Origin: Caryophanales bacterium
Lineage (GTDB): Bacteria; Bacillota_I; Bacilli_A; RFN20; CAG-826
Direction: 5' to 3'
Assembly (NCBI GenBank): GCA_028726925.1
Contig: JAQYPI010000003.1
Location: forward strand, 1 to 7,213
Length of the DNA: 7,213 bases
Every line of letters starts with the position of its first letter. Positions within the stretch are counted from its first letter, which is position 1. Positions 1 to 5,771 of this stretch are shown here, piece by piece. A program made the position numbers and the translations under genes. The notes below the pieces were generated by a model that had not been told where the DNA came from, did not search any database, and saw nothing but the letters and a program-made list of their open reading frames with translations.

Positions 1-21
1 AGGCCTCAATCCGTTTCGATC

Positions 22-48
22 AATCCCTTGCTTCGGCAGGGGATTTTT
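22..48 (+). terminator. Rho-independent terminator of an upstream gene outside the window
   Basis: A hairpin is formed by 23-31 and 36-44 (9 base pairs including one G-T wobble, extendable by A22-T45) around a TTCG tetraloop, followed by a run of five T. It would end a + strand transcript whose gene lies left of position 1. No coding sequence is recognisable before it, and no gene lies between it and the promoter at 182. Confidence 0.8.
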
Positions 49-63
49 CGTTTCGGCAAAACA

Positions 64-92
64 TTTTCATAACGTCTTGAAAGGTATGAAAA
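64..92. repeat. Perfect 8-bp inverted repeat (TTTTCATA / TATGAAAA)
   Basis: The half sites are at 64-71 and 85-92, separated by 13 bases, in the gap between the upstream terminator and the GTGTTAGAA array. No T-run follows, so it does not look like a terminator. The spacing would suit a dimeric DNA-binding protein, but no function can be assigned from sequence. In an AT-rich gap it may also be chance. Confidence 0.4.
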
Positions 93-144
93 CACCGATA
101 AATTGGGGCGAAATCATCCCGTCAAATTGCGGGGCGTATAAAAA

Positions 145-180
145 AGCGTGTTAGAAAGCGTGTTAGAAGTGTGTTAGAAA
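145..180 (+). repeat. Upstream iteron array, three GTGTTAGAA units
   Basis: Three consecutive units start at 146 (gcgtgttagaaa), 158 (gcgtgttagaa) and 169 (gtgtgttagaaa), with a period of 12 then 11 bases. Bases 143-180 match 1541-1578 downstream of the gene at 37 of 38 positions. The array ends at 180, one base before the -35 box at 182, and lies outside the predicted transcript, so here it can only act as DNA. A regulator bound here would touch RNA polymerase. The obvious candidate is the adjacent gene's own product, which is an inference. Confidence 0.85.
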
Positions 181-181
181 C

Positions 182-210
182 TTGATGAAAACGGTTTAAA
201 AGCGTATAAT
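182..210 (+). promoter_or_regulatory. Sigma-70/SigA-type promoter of the AlbA_2 gene
   Basis: The -35 TTGATG (182-187) and consensus -10 TATAAT (205-210) are separated by exactly 17 bases. The predicted start of transcription is near 217, giving a leader of only about 12 bases that still contains the ribosome binding site. The iteron array abuts the -35 box on its upstream side. Confidence 0.8.
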
Positions 211-216
211 AAAATC

Positions 217-222
217 GAGGTG
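217..222 (+). promoter_or_regulatory. Ribosome binding site fixing the start at 229
   Basis: GAGGTG at 217-222 sits six bases before ATG 229. The in-frame GTG at 220 overlaps this motif and has no Shine-Dalgarno sequence in front of it, so ATG 229 is the better start. Confidence 0.7.
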
Positions 223-228
223 AAAAGG

Positions 229-1527
229 ATGTATATCGATATTGATTTGCCCATTGAAACCGAATTCGTCGAATTCAAGTCTTCCCTTTCCCAATTGGAC
301 CGGGGAATCGAAACGATGGCTGCGATGCTGAACAAGCACGAGAGGGCCGATATCTTTTTTGGCGTTGCGGACGACGGGAAAATCCTAGGGGTCCAAGGCG
401 AAGTCGGGAAAGAAACCATCAAAAAGATCGAGACGAGAGTCTCCGAATCCATCAAACCCGCGATTATCCCTTCCATCGTGGTGGAGGATTATGGCGGTGC
501 GAAGGTCATCCACGTCTCGGCGAAAGGGAACCGAAAACCATACTCCTGCTCGGGGGACTATCGCATTCGCGTCGGCAGTTCAAACAAGAAAATCGATCCC
601 GAGCTTCTCGGCGAGATCTTCTTCGATTCGGCATTGACGTCGCTCGAAGCGACGGAGTCAATCAATCAGGATTTGACGTTCAACCGCCTGAAATACTACT
701 TCACGATTGCCGGGCTGACGATCAACGATAAGAATTTCGCCCAAAACGCCGGGCTGATCGTAAACGGGAAATACAACTTGCTCGCAGAATTGCTTGCGGA
801 TTCCAACGGCGTTTCCATCAAGGTCGTTCGGTTCGCGGGAAGCGATAAGCTCCATATGGTTTCCAGAAACGAATATGGCTATAAATGTCTCATTTCTTCC
901 ATGAAAGAAGCGAATGAGTACGTTTTATCCCTGAACGAAACCAAGGTGGACATCGAATCCGCGCTTGAAAGAAAAGAAACAAAGCTCTTCGACTCGCACG
1001 CTTTCGAAGAAGCGTGGACCAATGCCTGCATCCATAACAAATGGATTCGCAACGTCCCCCCTGCCATTTACATCTTCAACAACCGAATCGAGATCGTGTC
1101 GACGGGCGGGCTCCCCTACAATTTTTCGAAAGAAGATTTCTATGGCGGCGTCTCACGGCCGGTGAACCCCGGCTTATTCAAGATCATGGGGCAACTTGGC
1201 TTGATCGAGCAAACGGGGCATGGCAATCTGGTCATTTTGGAGAAATACGGGAAAAAGGCCTTTGATTTAGAAGAAAGCCACATCACGGTCACCATTCCGT
1301 TTGCCTTTGAGCCATCCATGAAGCAAATCGACGTCAATGGCCTCTCTCCCACCCATGCCAAGGTCTTGAAAGCAATCAAAGAGAATCCGCTCTTTACCAT
1401 CAAGCAATTGGCAACCTATTGCGAGCTTGGAACCACGAGAATCGTCGAGATCATCGCAGACTTGAAAAAGAGAGGAAAAATCGAGCGAAAAGGCGCAAGA
1501 AAAGGCGGTTATTGGGAAGTTCAATAA
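229..1527 (+). CDS. AlbA_2-domain, ATPase-like, winged-helix putative transcriptional regulator (COG2865-type)
   Basis: This 432-residue protein has the three-part layout of the COG2865 family. Residues about 9-125 are an AlbA_2 (Schlafen-like) putative nucleic-acid-binding domain, opening with TEFVEFKSSL and closing around YRIRVGSSNK. Residues about 255-350 are a degenerate GHKL-ATPase-like domain, with an N-box-like EEAWTNACIHN, a GGLP at 293-296 and a TGHGN at 329-333. Residues about 372-432 are a winged helix ending in GGYWEV. Members are annotated as predicted transcriptional regulators. DNA binding is inferred and no ligand is established. The start is ATG 229 because of the ribosome binding site; a GTG at 220 would add three residues. 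The gene stands alone with its own promoter and terminator. GTGTTAGAA iteron arrays lie just before the promoter and just after the stop, so autoregulation is plausible. It is less GC-rich than its neighbours (23 of 60 bases in 841-900 against 39 of 60 in 2521-2580), which hints at horizontal acquisition. Confidence 0.85.
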   Translation: MYIDIDLPIETEFVEFKSSLSQLDRGIETMAAMLNKHERADIFFGVADDGKILGVQGEVGKETIKKIETRVSESIKPAIIPSIVVEDYGGAKVIHVSAKGNRKPYSCSGDYRIRVGSSNKKIDPELLGEIFFDSALTSLEATESINQDLTFNRLKYYFTIAGLTINDKNFAQNAGLIVNGKYNLLAELLADSNGVSIKVVRFAGSDKLHMVSRNEYGYKCLISSMKEANEYVLSLNETKVDIESALERKETKLFDSHAFEEAWTNACIHNKWIRNVPPAIYIFNNRIEIVSTGGLPYNFSKEDFYGGVSRPVNPGLFKIMGQLGLIEQTGHGNLVILEKYGKKAFDLEESHITVTIPFAFEPSMKQIDVNGLSPTHAKVLKAIKENPLFTIKQLATYCELGTTRIVEIIADLKKRGKIERKGARKGGYWEVQ

Positions 1528-1530
1528 CCA

Positions 1531-1578
1531 AGCGTGTTAGAAAGCGTCTTAGAAAGCGTGTTAGAAGTGTGTTAGAAA
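1531..1578 (+). repeat. Downstream iteron array, four GTGTTAGAA units
   Basis: Four units start at 1532, 1544, 1556 and 1567; the second carries C instead of G (gcgtcttagaaa). The last 38 bases match the upstream array with one mismatch, including the irregular 11-base unit and the variant gtgtgttagaaa final unit. That shared irregularity points to duplication of a whole block rather than independent repeat expansion. The array lies between the stop codon at 1525-1527 and the terminator at 1581, so it is transcribed. Read in the gene's frame it encodes SVLE three times and then reaches TAG. Confidence 0.9.
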
Positions 1579-1580
1579 TT

Positions 1581-1611
1581 GCACCGATCCAGCAGGATGG
1601 GTGCTTTTTTT
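1581..1611 (+). terminator. Rho-independent terminator of the AlbA_2 gene
   Basis: The arms 1581-1590 and 1595-1604 pair over ten positions with one G-G mismatch around an AGCA loop, followed by seven T. It starts three bases after the downstream iteron array. Confidence 0.85.
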
Positions 1612-1677
1612 CCTGAGGCTAGACAAGGCGCTTGGCCGGAACGCTTTCAGGCCACGGGGAAGCGGAATCATCCGTAT

Positions 1678-1718
1678 GAAAAGAAAACCCATCCTTGAGG
1701 CGACGTCTCTTGGATGGG
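1678..1718 (-). terminator. Rho-independent terminator of the large lipoprotein gene
   Basis: Read on the - strand, CCCATCC (1712-1718) pairs with GGATGGG (1688-1694). There is an AA/AA internal loop and a further GAG/CTC pairing inside, then TTTTCTTTT. It begins about 20 bases after the lipoprotein stop codon. Confidence 0.75.
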
Positions 1719-1739
1719 GGATTGCTTAGAAAAGGAGGA

Positions 1740-3314
1740 TCAGGCTGCGACGAATACCTCGACATAGGGGGTCGGGGCGGCGTAGTAGGTGAGGTCGAGC
1801 GTGCCGGCATAGGCCTCGTCCTTGTAGGCGGGAGCCATGGAAAGGCCGACGCCATACGAGGAGGCGTCCCCTTTGACCGAAGCGACCTTGCCATTTTTCT
1901 CAAGCGTCAGCTCCTGGTCCGCGAAGCCTTCGATGGCAAGCAAGGTGCGATACGTCTCGATGAAGGCGAGTGCATCCTCTTCTTTCTCGATAGAGAGGGA
2001 AATATCGAAGCAACCGAGAAGATACGGGTTGATGCCGTTTGAATAATAAAGGTAGGTGACGTATTCGGTGATGTCCTCGTGGACCGCGGAGACGATGTAC
2101 GGGGCTTCGGGAAGCAAGGGGACGGAAAGGCCGAGCTCATAGCCTCCTGTGGCTTCGGGGGCATTGAAGACGGATTCGTTCCAGCCTTGAAGCATGTCGT
2201 TGGAAAGCGTCACGCCCTTATCGAGCAACGCCCCGTCCACGACGATGTAGGAGCACCCGTTCACGTACTGGATCTGCACCTCGAGGGAGGAAGTGAAATA
2301 CGGGTCGCTTTCTTCCCCATTCGCGGAGAAGGCGTAATAGGTCACGAATTGGCCGTTTGCAAACTTCTGCTTCTGGGCAAAGCCCGCGGCCTTGAGCTCG
2401 GAAGGATAGGTCTTGGAGAGGTTGACCCCGTCCACGGAGATCTGCAGGAGGTTGAACTGCGTCTCTTCCTTGTATTGGACGGTGACCCCGCTTGGGAAGG
2501 GCAAAAGGCCTGCCATGCGGGGGCAAGAAGAGAGGTAAGCGGTGGCGACGTCCCCAAACGTCGACGGGACCGAGAGGGTCGGGAGGGAAGCGACATAGGA
2601 GGAATAGGCCGCTCTCGGGGCGAAGGTGCCGGCCCCCTCGATTTTGGCTTTGAGGGTGCTTGGGATCGGCATGCCGGATTCCTGGCTGAGCAAGGTGAAG
2701 GTCGCCTCGACCCCCGTGCCATCCTCGGCCAAGACGAAATCGACCGAGGTCGCGAAGGAGGAACTATCGAGGGTGATGCCCATGACTTGGAGCCAAGGGG
2801 TGGAAGCGACGGGGACGTTGTTCTTGAGGGCGCTTGAATAATGGAGGGAATCCGAGCCGCGAACGTAGAAGGAGGGGTCGGCAAGGCTCGAAAGCAAGGC
2901 GACGCCCGCGTCTGCGATGGACGTCCCGAAGCAAACAGGATCCCCGAGGGCGAAGGCATCGCCCTCAAGGGCGAAATGGAAGAGTCCTTGGTCGCCATGG
3001 ACCATGATGCCATCGGGATCGCCATATTCGGGATCGAAGAAACCCTGGTAGATGGCGTTCGTCCCGTAATATTCCTGATAGAAATACGGGATCAGGCTCT
3101 CGCTTCCATAGGGATCGATCATGTTCTCTTGGAGCTCGACGGAGATCTTCCCGACGTTGGTCGAGAGATTCGCGAGGAAGGTTTCGAGGATCGTATCCGA
3201 TTGGGAAGACGAGGAAGACGGGGCGATGGGGGAGGACGAGGACTCGCTTCCTCCCGTCTTGCAAGAAGCAAGAAGGAAGAGGGAAGAGATAAGAAGCAAA
3301 GCGGTTTTTTTCAT
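1740..3314 (-). CDS. Large putative lipoprotein, function unknown
   Basis: This 524-residue protein starts with a lipoprotein signal peptide: MKK, a hydrophobic stretch, then the lipobox LASC with the lipid-anchored Cys at residue 18. A Ser-rich linker (about residues 21-39) follows and leads into an extracytoplasmic region rich in Ser, Tyr and Gly. No enzyme or binding motif is recognised. The C-terminal half may hold two related units, because helix-like segments ending in AAGF (308-312) and IEGF (461-464) each precede an NG-containing strand. An in-frame codon at 3362 would extend the protein by 16 residues and bury the signal peptide. ATG 3314 has AGGAG at 3323-3327, eight bases upstream, and is chosen. 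The stop is TGA. The gene has its own terminator and is separated from rubrerythrin by another, so it is probably monocistronic. It is a surface protein of unknown role. Confidence 0.85.
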   Translation of the reverse strand: MKKTALLLISSLFLLASCKTGGSESSSSPIAPSSSSSQSDTILETFLANLSTNVGKISVELQENMIDPYGSESLIPYFYQEYYGTNAIYQGFFDPEYGDPDGIMVHGDQGLFHFALEGDAFALGDPVCFGTSIADAGVALLSSLADPSFYVRGSDSLHYSSALKNNVPVASTPWLQVMGITLDSSSFATSVDFVLAEDGTGVEATFTLLSQESGMPIPSTLKAKIEGAGTFAPRAAYSSYVASLPTLSVPSTFGDVATAYLSSCPRMAGLLPFPSGVTVQYKEETQFNLLQISVDGVNLSKTYPSELKAAGFAQKQKFANGQFVTYYAFSANGEESDPYFTSSLEVQIQYVNGCSYIVVDGALLDKGVTLSNDMLQGWNESVFNAPEATGGYELGLSVPLLPEAPYIVSAVHEDITEYVTYLYYSNGINPYLLGCFDISLSIEKEEDALAFIETYRTLLAIEGFADQELTLEKNGKVASVKGDASSYGVGLSMAPAYKDEAYAGTLDLTYYAAPTPYVEVFVAA

Positions 3315-3342
3315 TGACGAAACTCCTGATGGGGCAAGACCC

Positions 3343-3348
3343 ATTATC
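3343..3348 (-). promoter_or_regulatory. Possible -10 box of the large lipoprotein gene
   Basis: GATAAT read on the - strand lies 28 bases before the start codon, a suitable distance for a promoter. At a 16-18 base spacing there is no good -35 hexamer; that position is occupied by the palindrome at 3363-3380. The call is weak. Confidence 0.35.
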
Positions 3349-3362
3349 CTATCAAAACGCAA

Positions 3363-3380
3363 TTTTTCCTAGAGGAAAAA
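3363..3380. repeat. 18-bp near-perfect palindrome upstream of the large lipoprotein
   Basis: TTTTTCCT at 3363-3370 and AGGAAAAA at 3373-3380 are perfect complements around a two-base centre. A two-base loop makes a hairpin unlikely, so a DNA site for a dimeric protein is more natural. It overlaps where the -35 region of the lipoprotein promoter would be and lies just after the rubrerythrin terminator. Confidence 0.5.
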
Positions 3381-3388
3381 GGGCAACG

Positions 3389-3416
3389 AAAAAGCACCTC
3401 GGGGACGAGGTGCTTT
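3389..3416 (-). terminator. Rho-independent terminator of rubrerythrin
   Basis: A perfect 11-base-pair stem (3391-3401 with 3406-3416) closes a four-base loop and on the - strand is followed by a run of T. It starts 17 bases after the rubrerythrin stop codon. The + strand side (CTTTCTT) is a weaker T-run. Confidence 0.9.
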
Positions 3417-3432
3417 CTTGCAGGGGCTCCGA

Positions 3433-3972
3433 TCAATAATTCTTGACGGAGAGCTCGAAGTAGCTTTGCGGGTGGTTGCAGACCGGGCAGATCTTCGGGG
3501 CGTATTTGCCGACGACGATGTGGCCGCAGTTGCGGCATTTCCAGACGGCAGGGTCATCCCCGACGAACACGACGCCTTCCTTGACGTTGGCAAGGAGCTT
3601 CTTATAGCGTTCTTCGTGATGCTTTTCGATGGCTGCGACGGCGCGGAACTTGAGGGCGATTTCCTTGAAGCCTTCTTCTTCGGCGACCTTGGCGAAATCC
3701 TCGTACATCTCGGTCCATTCGTAGTTCTCGCCTTCCGCGGCGGCCTGGAGGTTGCTCGCGGTGTCTTTGATCTCGCCGCCTTCGAGGTATTTGAACCAAA
3801 GCTTGGCGTGTTCCTTCTCGTTCTCGGCGGTCTCGAGGAAGATGGCGGCGATTTGCTCGTAGCCTTCCTTCTTGGCCTTGGAGGCGAAATAGGTGTATTT
3901 GTTGCGGGCTTGCGACTCACCGGCGAAGGCTGCCTGCAGGCACTTCTCGGTCTTGGATCCTTTCAATTCCAT
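3433..3972 (-). CDS. rbr: Rubrerythrin
   Basis: Rubrerythrin is a cytoplasmic non-haem di-iron protein that reduces hydrogen peroxide in anaerobes, taking electrons through its own rubredoxin-like domain. The protein is 179 residues. Residues 1-130 are the ferritin-like four-helix part, with likely iron ligands E19, E52-x-x-H55, E85, E88 and E116-x-x-H119. Residues about 140-179 are the rubredoxin-like part, with C146-x-x-C149 and C162-x-x-C165 for one iron. Every expected motif is present and the length is close to the classical form, so it should be active. The frame stays open back to 4098, but MELKGSKTEK at 3972 is the normal family start and has AAAAGGAG (3981-3988) eight bases upstream. 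A promoter at 4000-4028 and a strong terminator make it a single-gene unit, divergent from a lipoprotein gene. The stop is TGA. Confidence 0.97.
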   Translation of the reverse strand: MELKGSKTEKCLQAAFAGESQARNKYTYFASKAKKEGYEQIAAIFLETAENEKEHAKLWFKYLEGGEIKDTASNLQAAAEGENYEWTEMYEDFAKVAEEEGFKEIALKFRAVAAIEKHHEERYKKLLANVKEGVVFVGDDPAVWKCRNCGHIVVGKYAPKICPVCNHPQSYFELSVKNY

Positions 3973-3999
3973 GAAACGTTCTCCTTTTCTAGTGGCACC

Positions 4000-4028
4000 A
4001 TTATAATTCGCCTCGGTTAACCAAGCAA
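4000..4028 (-). promoter_or_regulatory. Promoter of rubrerythrin
   Basis: Read on the - strand, -35 TTGCTT (4023-4028) and consensus -10 TATAAT (4000-4005) are 17 bases apart, giving a leader of about 20 bases. The spacer contains the 8-bp palindrome GGTTAACC (4015-4022), a possible operator. No full PerR-type box is seen. Confidence 0.75.
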
Positions 4029-4063
4029 AACATTTCGCGTCACCTCTCTCCTTCTTTTGTCTA

Positions 4064-4091
4064 TTGACAAAGTCGCGGTATGGGGGACAAT
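4064..4091 (+). promoter_or_regulatory. Promoter of the second lipoprotein gene, probably giving a leaderless message
   Basis: A consensus -35 TTGACA (4064-4069) is followed after 16 bases by -10 GACAAT (4086-4091). Transcription would start near 4098-4099, which coincides with the ATG codons at 4099 and 4102. No Shine-Dalgarno sequence is found at normal spacing before either. Confidence 0.6.
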
Positions 4092-4098
4092 GTGCCAC

Positions 4099-4983
4099 AT
4101 GATGAAACGCGTCCTTCTTTGCCTTGCTTCCGCCTTGGCTTTGCTTGCTTCTTGCGGCGATGATCCCCTGCCTTCCTCCAGCTCTTGGGAGGGCTCAAGC
4201 GAAAGCCTTTCCTCGTCTTCTTCCATCGAGGAACCTTCCTCGAGCGAAGAAACCTCGAGCGAGGACGTCGCGGGGAAGAAGGCGGCCGTTTCCGCTTTCA
4301 TCCAGGAACTCGCCGCATACCGCGATGGGACGACGTACCGGACCTTTCACGGCAGCGTCCTCACCAAATACGGGACCGGGACCGGGGAATTCGTCGAGAT
4401 CGACGCTTCCCAATCCGGGACGGAAACCCTTTACCGAGAATCCCCCGTCGGGACGATCCTCGTCAAGGAGGGAACCGAGACGATCGGGGAGGAGACTTCT
4501 TCCTTCCTCAGCGAGCGTTATGTCCTCGACGACATGCTTTACGACCTCACCCGTTACGAGACGGGCGAGGGATCGAAGCAAAAGACCGCGGTGAACGCAG
4601 CGAGCAAAGCGGCCTATTTTGATTTGAGTTTCGCCGCCGAGCAGGTTTCCATCCTCTCTTCCTACCTTCCCTTCATCGGGAGGGCGAACTGGGCAACCTC
4701 TTTCTCTCTCCCCTGTATTTCCGGGGACGGGGGCTACGAGATGTCTTATGAGGCGATTCTCTATACCGAAGGCCTCCCCGACCAGCGCATTTCCTATTCC
4801 TATTCCTTCCGGATCGACGGCGGTAGCGTCGTCTCTAGCCTCGGCCGCCTCGAGAATGTGCTTTACCTGCTCGGGGAACCCCACCAAATGCAATGTAGCG
4901 ACATCGAGCGTTCTTACGAAGCAAAAGAAAACGGGGCATTCGCGGGCGAGATCCTCGACCCAGACGATTACCCCTTGAATTAA
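4099..4983 (+). CDS. Putative lipoprotein with Ser/Glu-rich linker, function unknown
   Basis: The protein is 294 residues if read from ATG 4099. It has a short positively charged start, a Leu/Ala-rich core and the lipobox LASC with Cys at residue 19. Residues about 24-55 are an acidic Ser/Glu-rich linker, probably spanning the cell wall zone, and the rest is a soluble extracytoplasmic domain with no recognised motif. The start is uncertain. ATG 4102 gives the typical MKRVLL signal start, ATG 4099 adds one Met, and ATG 4090 or TTG 4057 would place extra residues before the signal peptide. The promoter predicts transcription starting at about 4099, which favours a leaderless start there. The gene is divergent from rubrerythrin. 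It ends in TAA at 4981-4983, overlapping the stop codon of the convergent acyltransferase, and no terminator follows it. It resembles the larger lipoprotein only in its signal and linker style. Confidence 0.8.
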   Translation: MMKRVLLCLASALALLASCGDDPLPSSSSWEGSSESLSSSSSIEEPSSSEETSSEDVAGKKAAVSAFIQELAAYRDGTTYRTFHGSVLTKYGTGTGEFVEIDASQSGTETLYRESPVGTILVKEGTETIGEETSSFLSERYVLDDMLYDLTRYETGEGSKQKTAVNAASKAAYFDLSFAAEQVSILSSYLPFIGRANWATSFSLPCISGDGGYEMSYEAILYTEGLPDQRISYSYSFRIDGGSVVSSLGRLENVLYLLGEPHQMQCSDIERSYEAKENGAFAGEILDPDDYPLN

Positions 4984-5771
4984 TCCTTCTTTTCTTCCTT
5001 CTTCCGGACGTAGGACACCCATTCGACGTTCTCGTCCTCGCAAGCCCGGTCGACCATGTAATCATAAACGCGGTCGCGCAGCTCTTTCTTGCGCTCGGGA
5101 AGGGATTTCCTCATGTTCGGGTAGATGGGTTTGCCGACATGCACCGCCATGAGGGGCGACTTGTTTTTCCGGAAGCGCCTTTTGCGGTACGTGACGCAGA
5201 AAGGTACGGTCGCGACGTCCATCTCCGCGGGATAGGTGAAGGCGGCGTCCCCGAAGGGGCGGATCTTCGTGCAATAGGGCCAGATGTGGGCCTCGGGGTA
5301 AATGACGATGCCCCGGCGCATCTTCACGTGGTGCTCGAGGGCCTCGACGAAGCATTTCCTCTGCTCCGCATCCTCAGGAACGGGGATGCAGCCGAGCAGT
5401 TTGAGAAGATAACGGAGGCCGCGGATCGAGGTCGCGTCCTGGTCGGCGACGATGTAGGTGCGTTTGCCCGTGAGGTAACATTGGACGAGCCAGGCGTCCG
5501 CGATTTGGGTGTGGTTGCCATAAAAGAACGCAGGCTTGCCGCGAAGGGAACGGAGGTTCTTCTTGCCTTTCACGGCGATACCGAACTTGAGTTTGCCGAC
5601 GATCCAAAGGATTGGGAGGGCGATGAGGCGATAAAGAAGGAAGGAAAGGACGGCCGAAAAGGGGTCCTTGTGGACGAACCGAAAATTTTTGGGCAGGGGG
5701 CGATGCTCGATTTTGGTCCCCGCGAAATCGTCGTTCAGGGGATCGACGTATTCATAAACGCGCTTTTTCAT
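4980..5771 (-). CDS. PlsC-like (LPLAT family) acyltransferase
   Basis: This 263-residue protein belongs to the glycerolipid acyltransferase superfamily, whose members move acyl groups from acyl-ACP, acyl-CoA or acyl-phosphate to lipid hydroxyls at the inner face of the membrane. The catalytic HX4D motif is present as NHTQIAD (H87, D92). The usual EGTR-like motif is replaced by PEAHIWPY (P159-E160-A161-H162). Residues about 38-60 are hydrophobic and could sit in the membrane, and the C-terminus is strongly charged. The start codon overlaps the stop of the glycosyltransferase (ATGA at 5768-5771). No good Shine-Dalgarno sequence precedes it, so translation is probably coupled. The partner suggests a lipid or glycolipid substrate, and 1-acylglycerol-3-phosphate acylation is the default alternative. 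The exact acceptor cannot be read from sequence. Confidence 0.85.
   Translation of the reverse strand: MKKRVYEYVDPLNDDFAGTKIEHRPLPKNFRFVHKDPFSAVLSFLLYRLIALPILWIVGKLKFGIAVKGKKNLRSLRGKPAFFYGNHTQIADAWLVQCYLTGKRTYIVADQDATSIRGLRYLLKLLGCIPVPEDAEQRKCFVEALEHHVKMRRGIVIYPEAHIWPYCTKIRPFGDAAFTYPAEMDVATVPFCVTYRKRRFRKNKSPLMAVHVGKPIYPNMRKSLPERKKELRDRVYDYMVDRACEDENVEWVSYVRKKEEKKD

Noticed and set aside
145..180. Repeat array as a CRISPR
   Set aside because: The units are 11-12 bases, directly adjacent and without spacers, and no cas gene is present.
229..1527. Part of a phage-defence or toxin-antitoxin system
   Set aside because: AlbA_2 proteins sometimes sit in defence islands, but no nuclease, toxin, methyltransferase or other defence gene is next to it here.
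1740..3317. Long open frames on the + strand opposite the large lipoprotein (for example 2079-2837)
   Set aside because: They are shadows of a GC-rich gene. They have low-complexity charged sequences and no ribosome binding site, while the - strand frame has a signal peptide, lipobox, ribosome binding site and terminator.
3418..4020. 200-codon open frame opposite rubrerythrin
   Set aside because: The - strand encodes a complete rubrerythrin with all metal ligands, so the opposite frame is a mirror effect.
4195..5043. 282-codon - strand frame opposite the second lipoprotein
   Set aside because: It has no recognisable domain, is rich in Gly/Arg as expected of a shadow, and conflicts with the lipoprotein's signal peptide and promoter.
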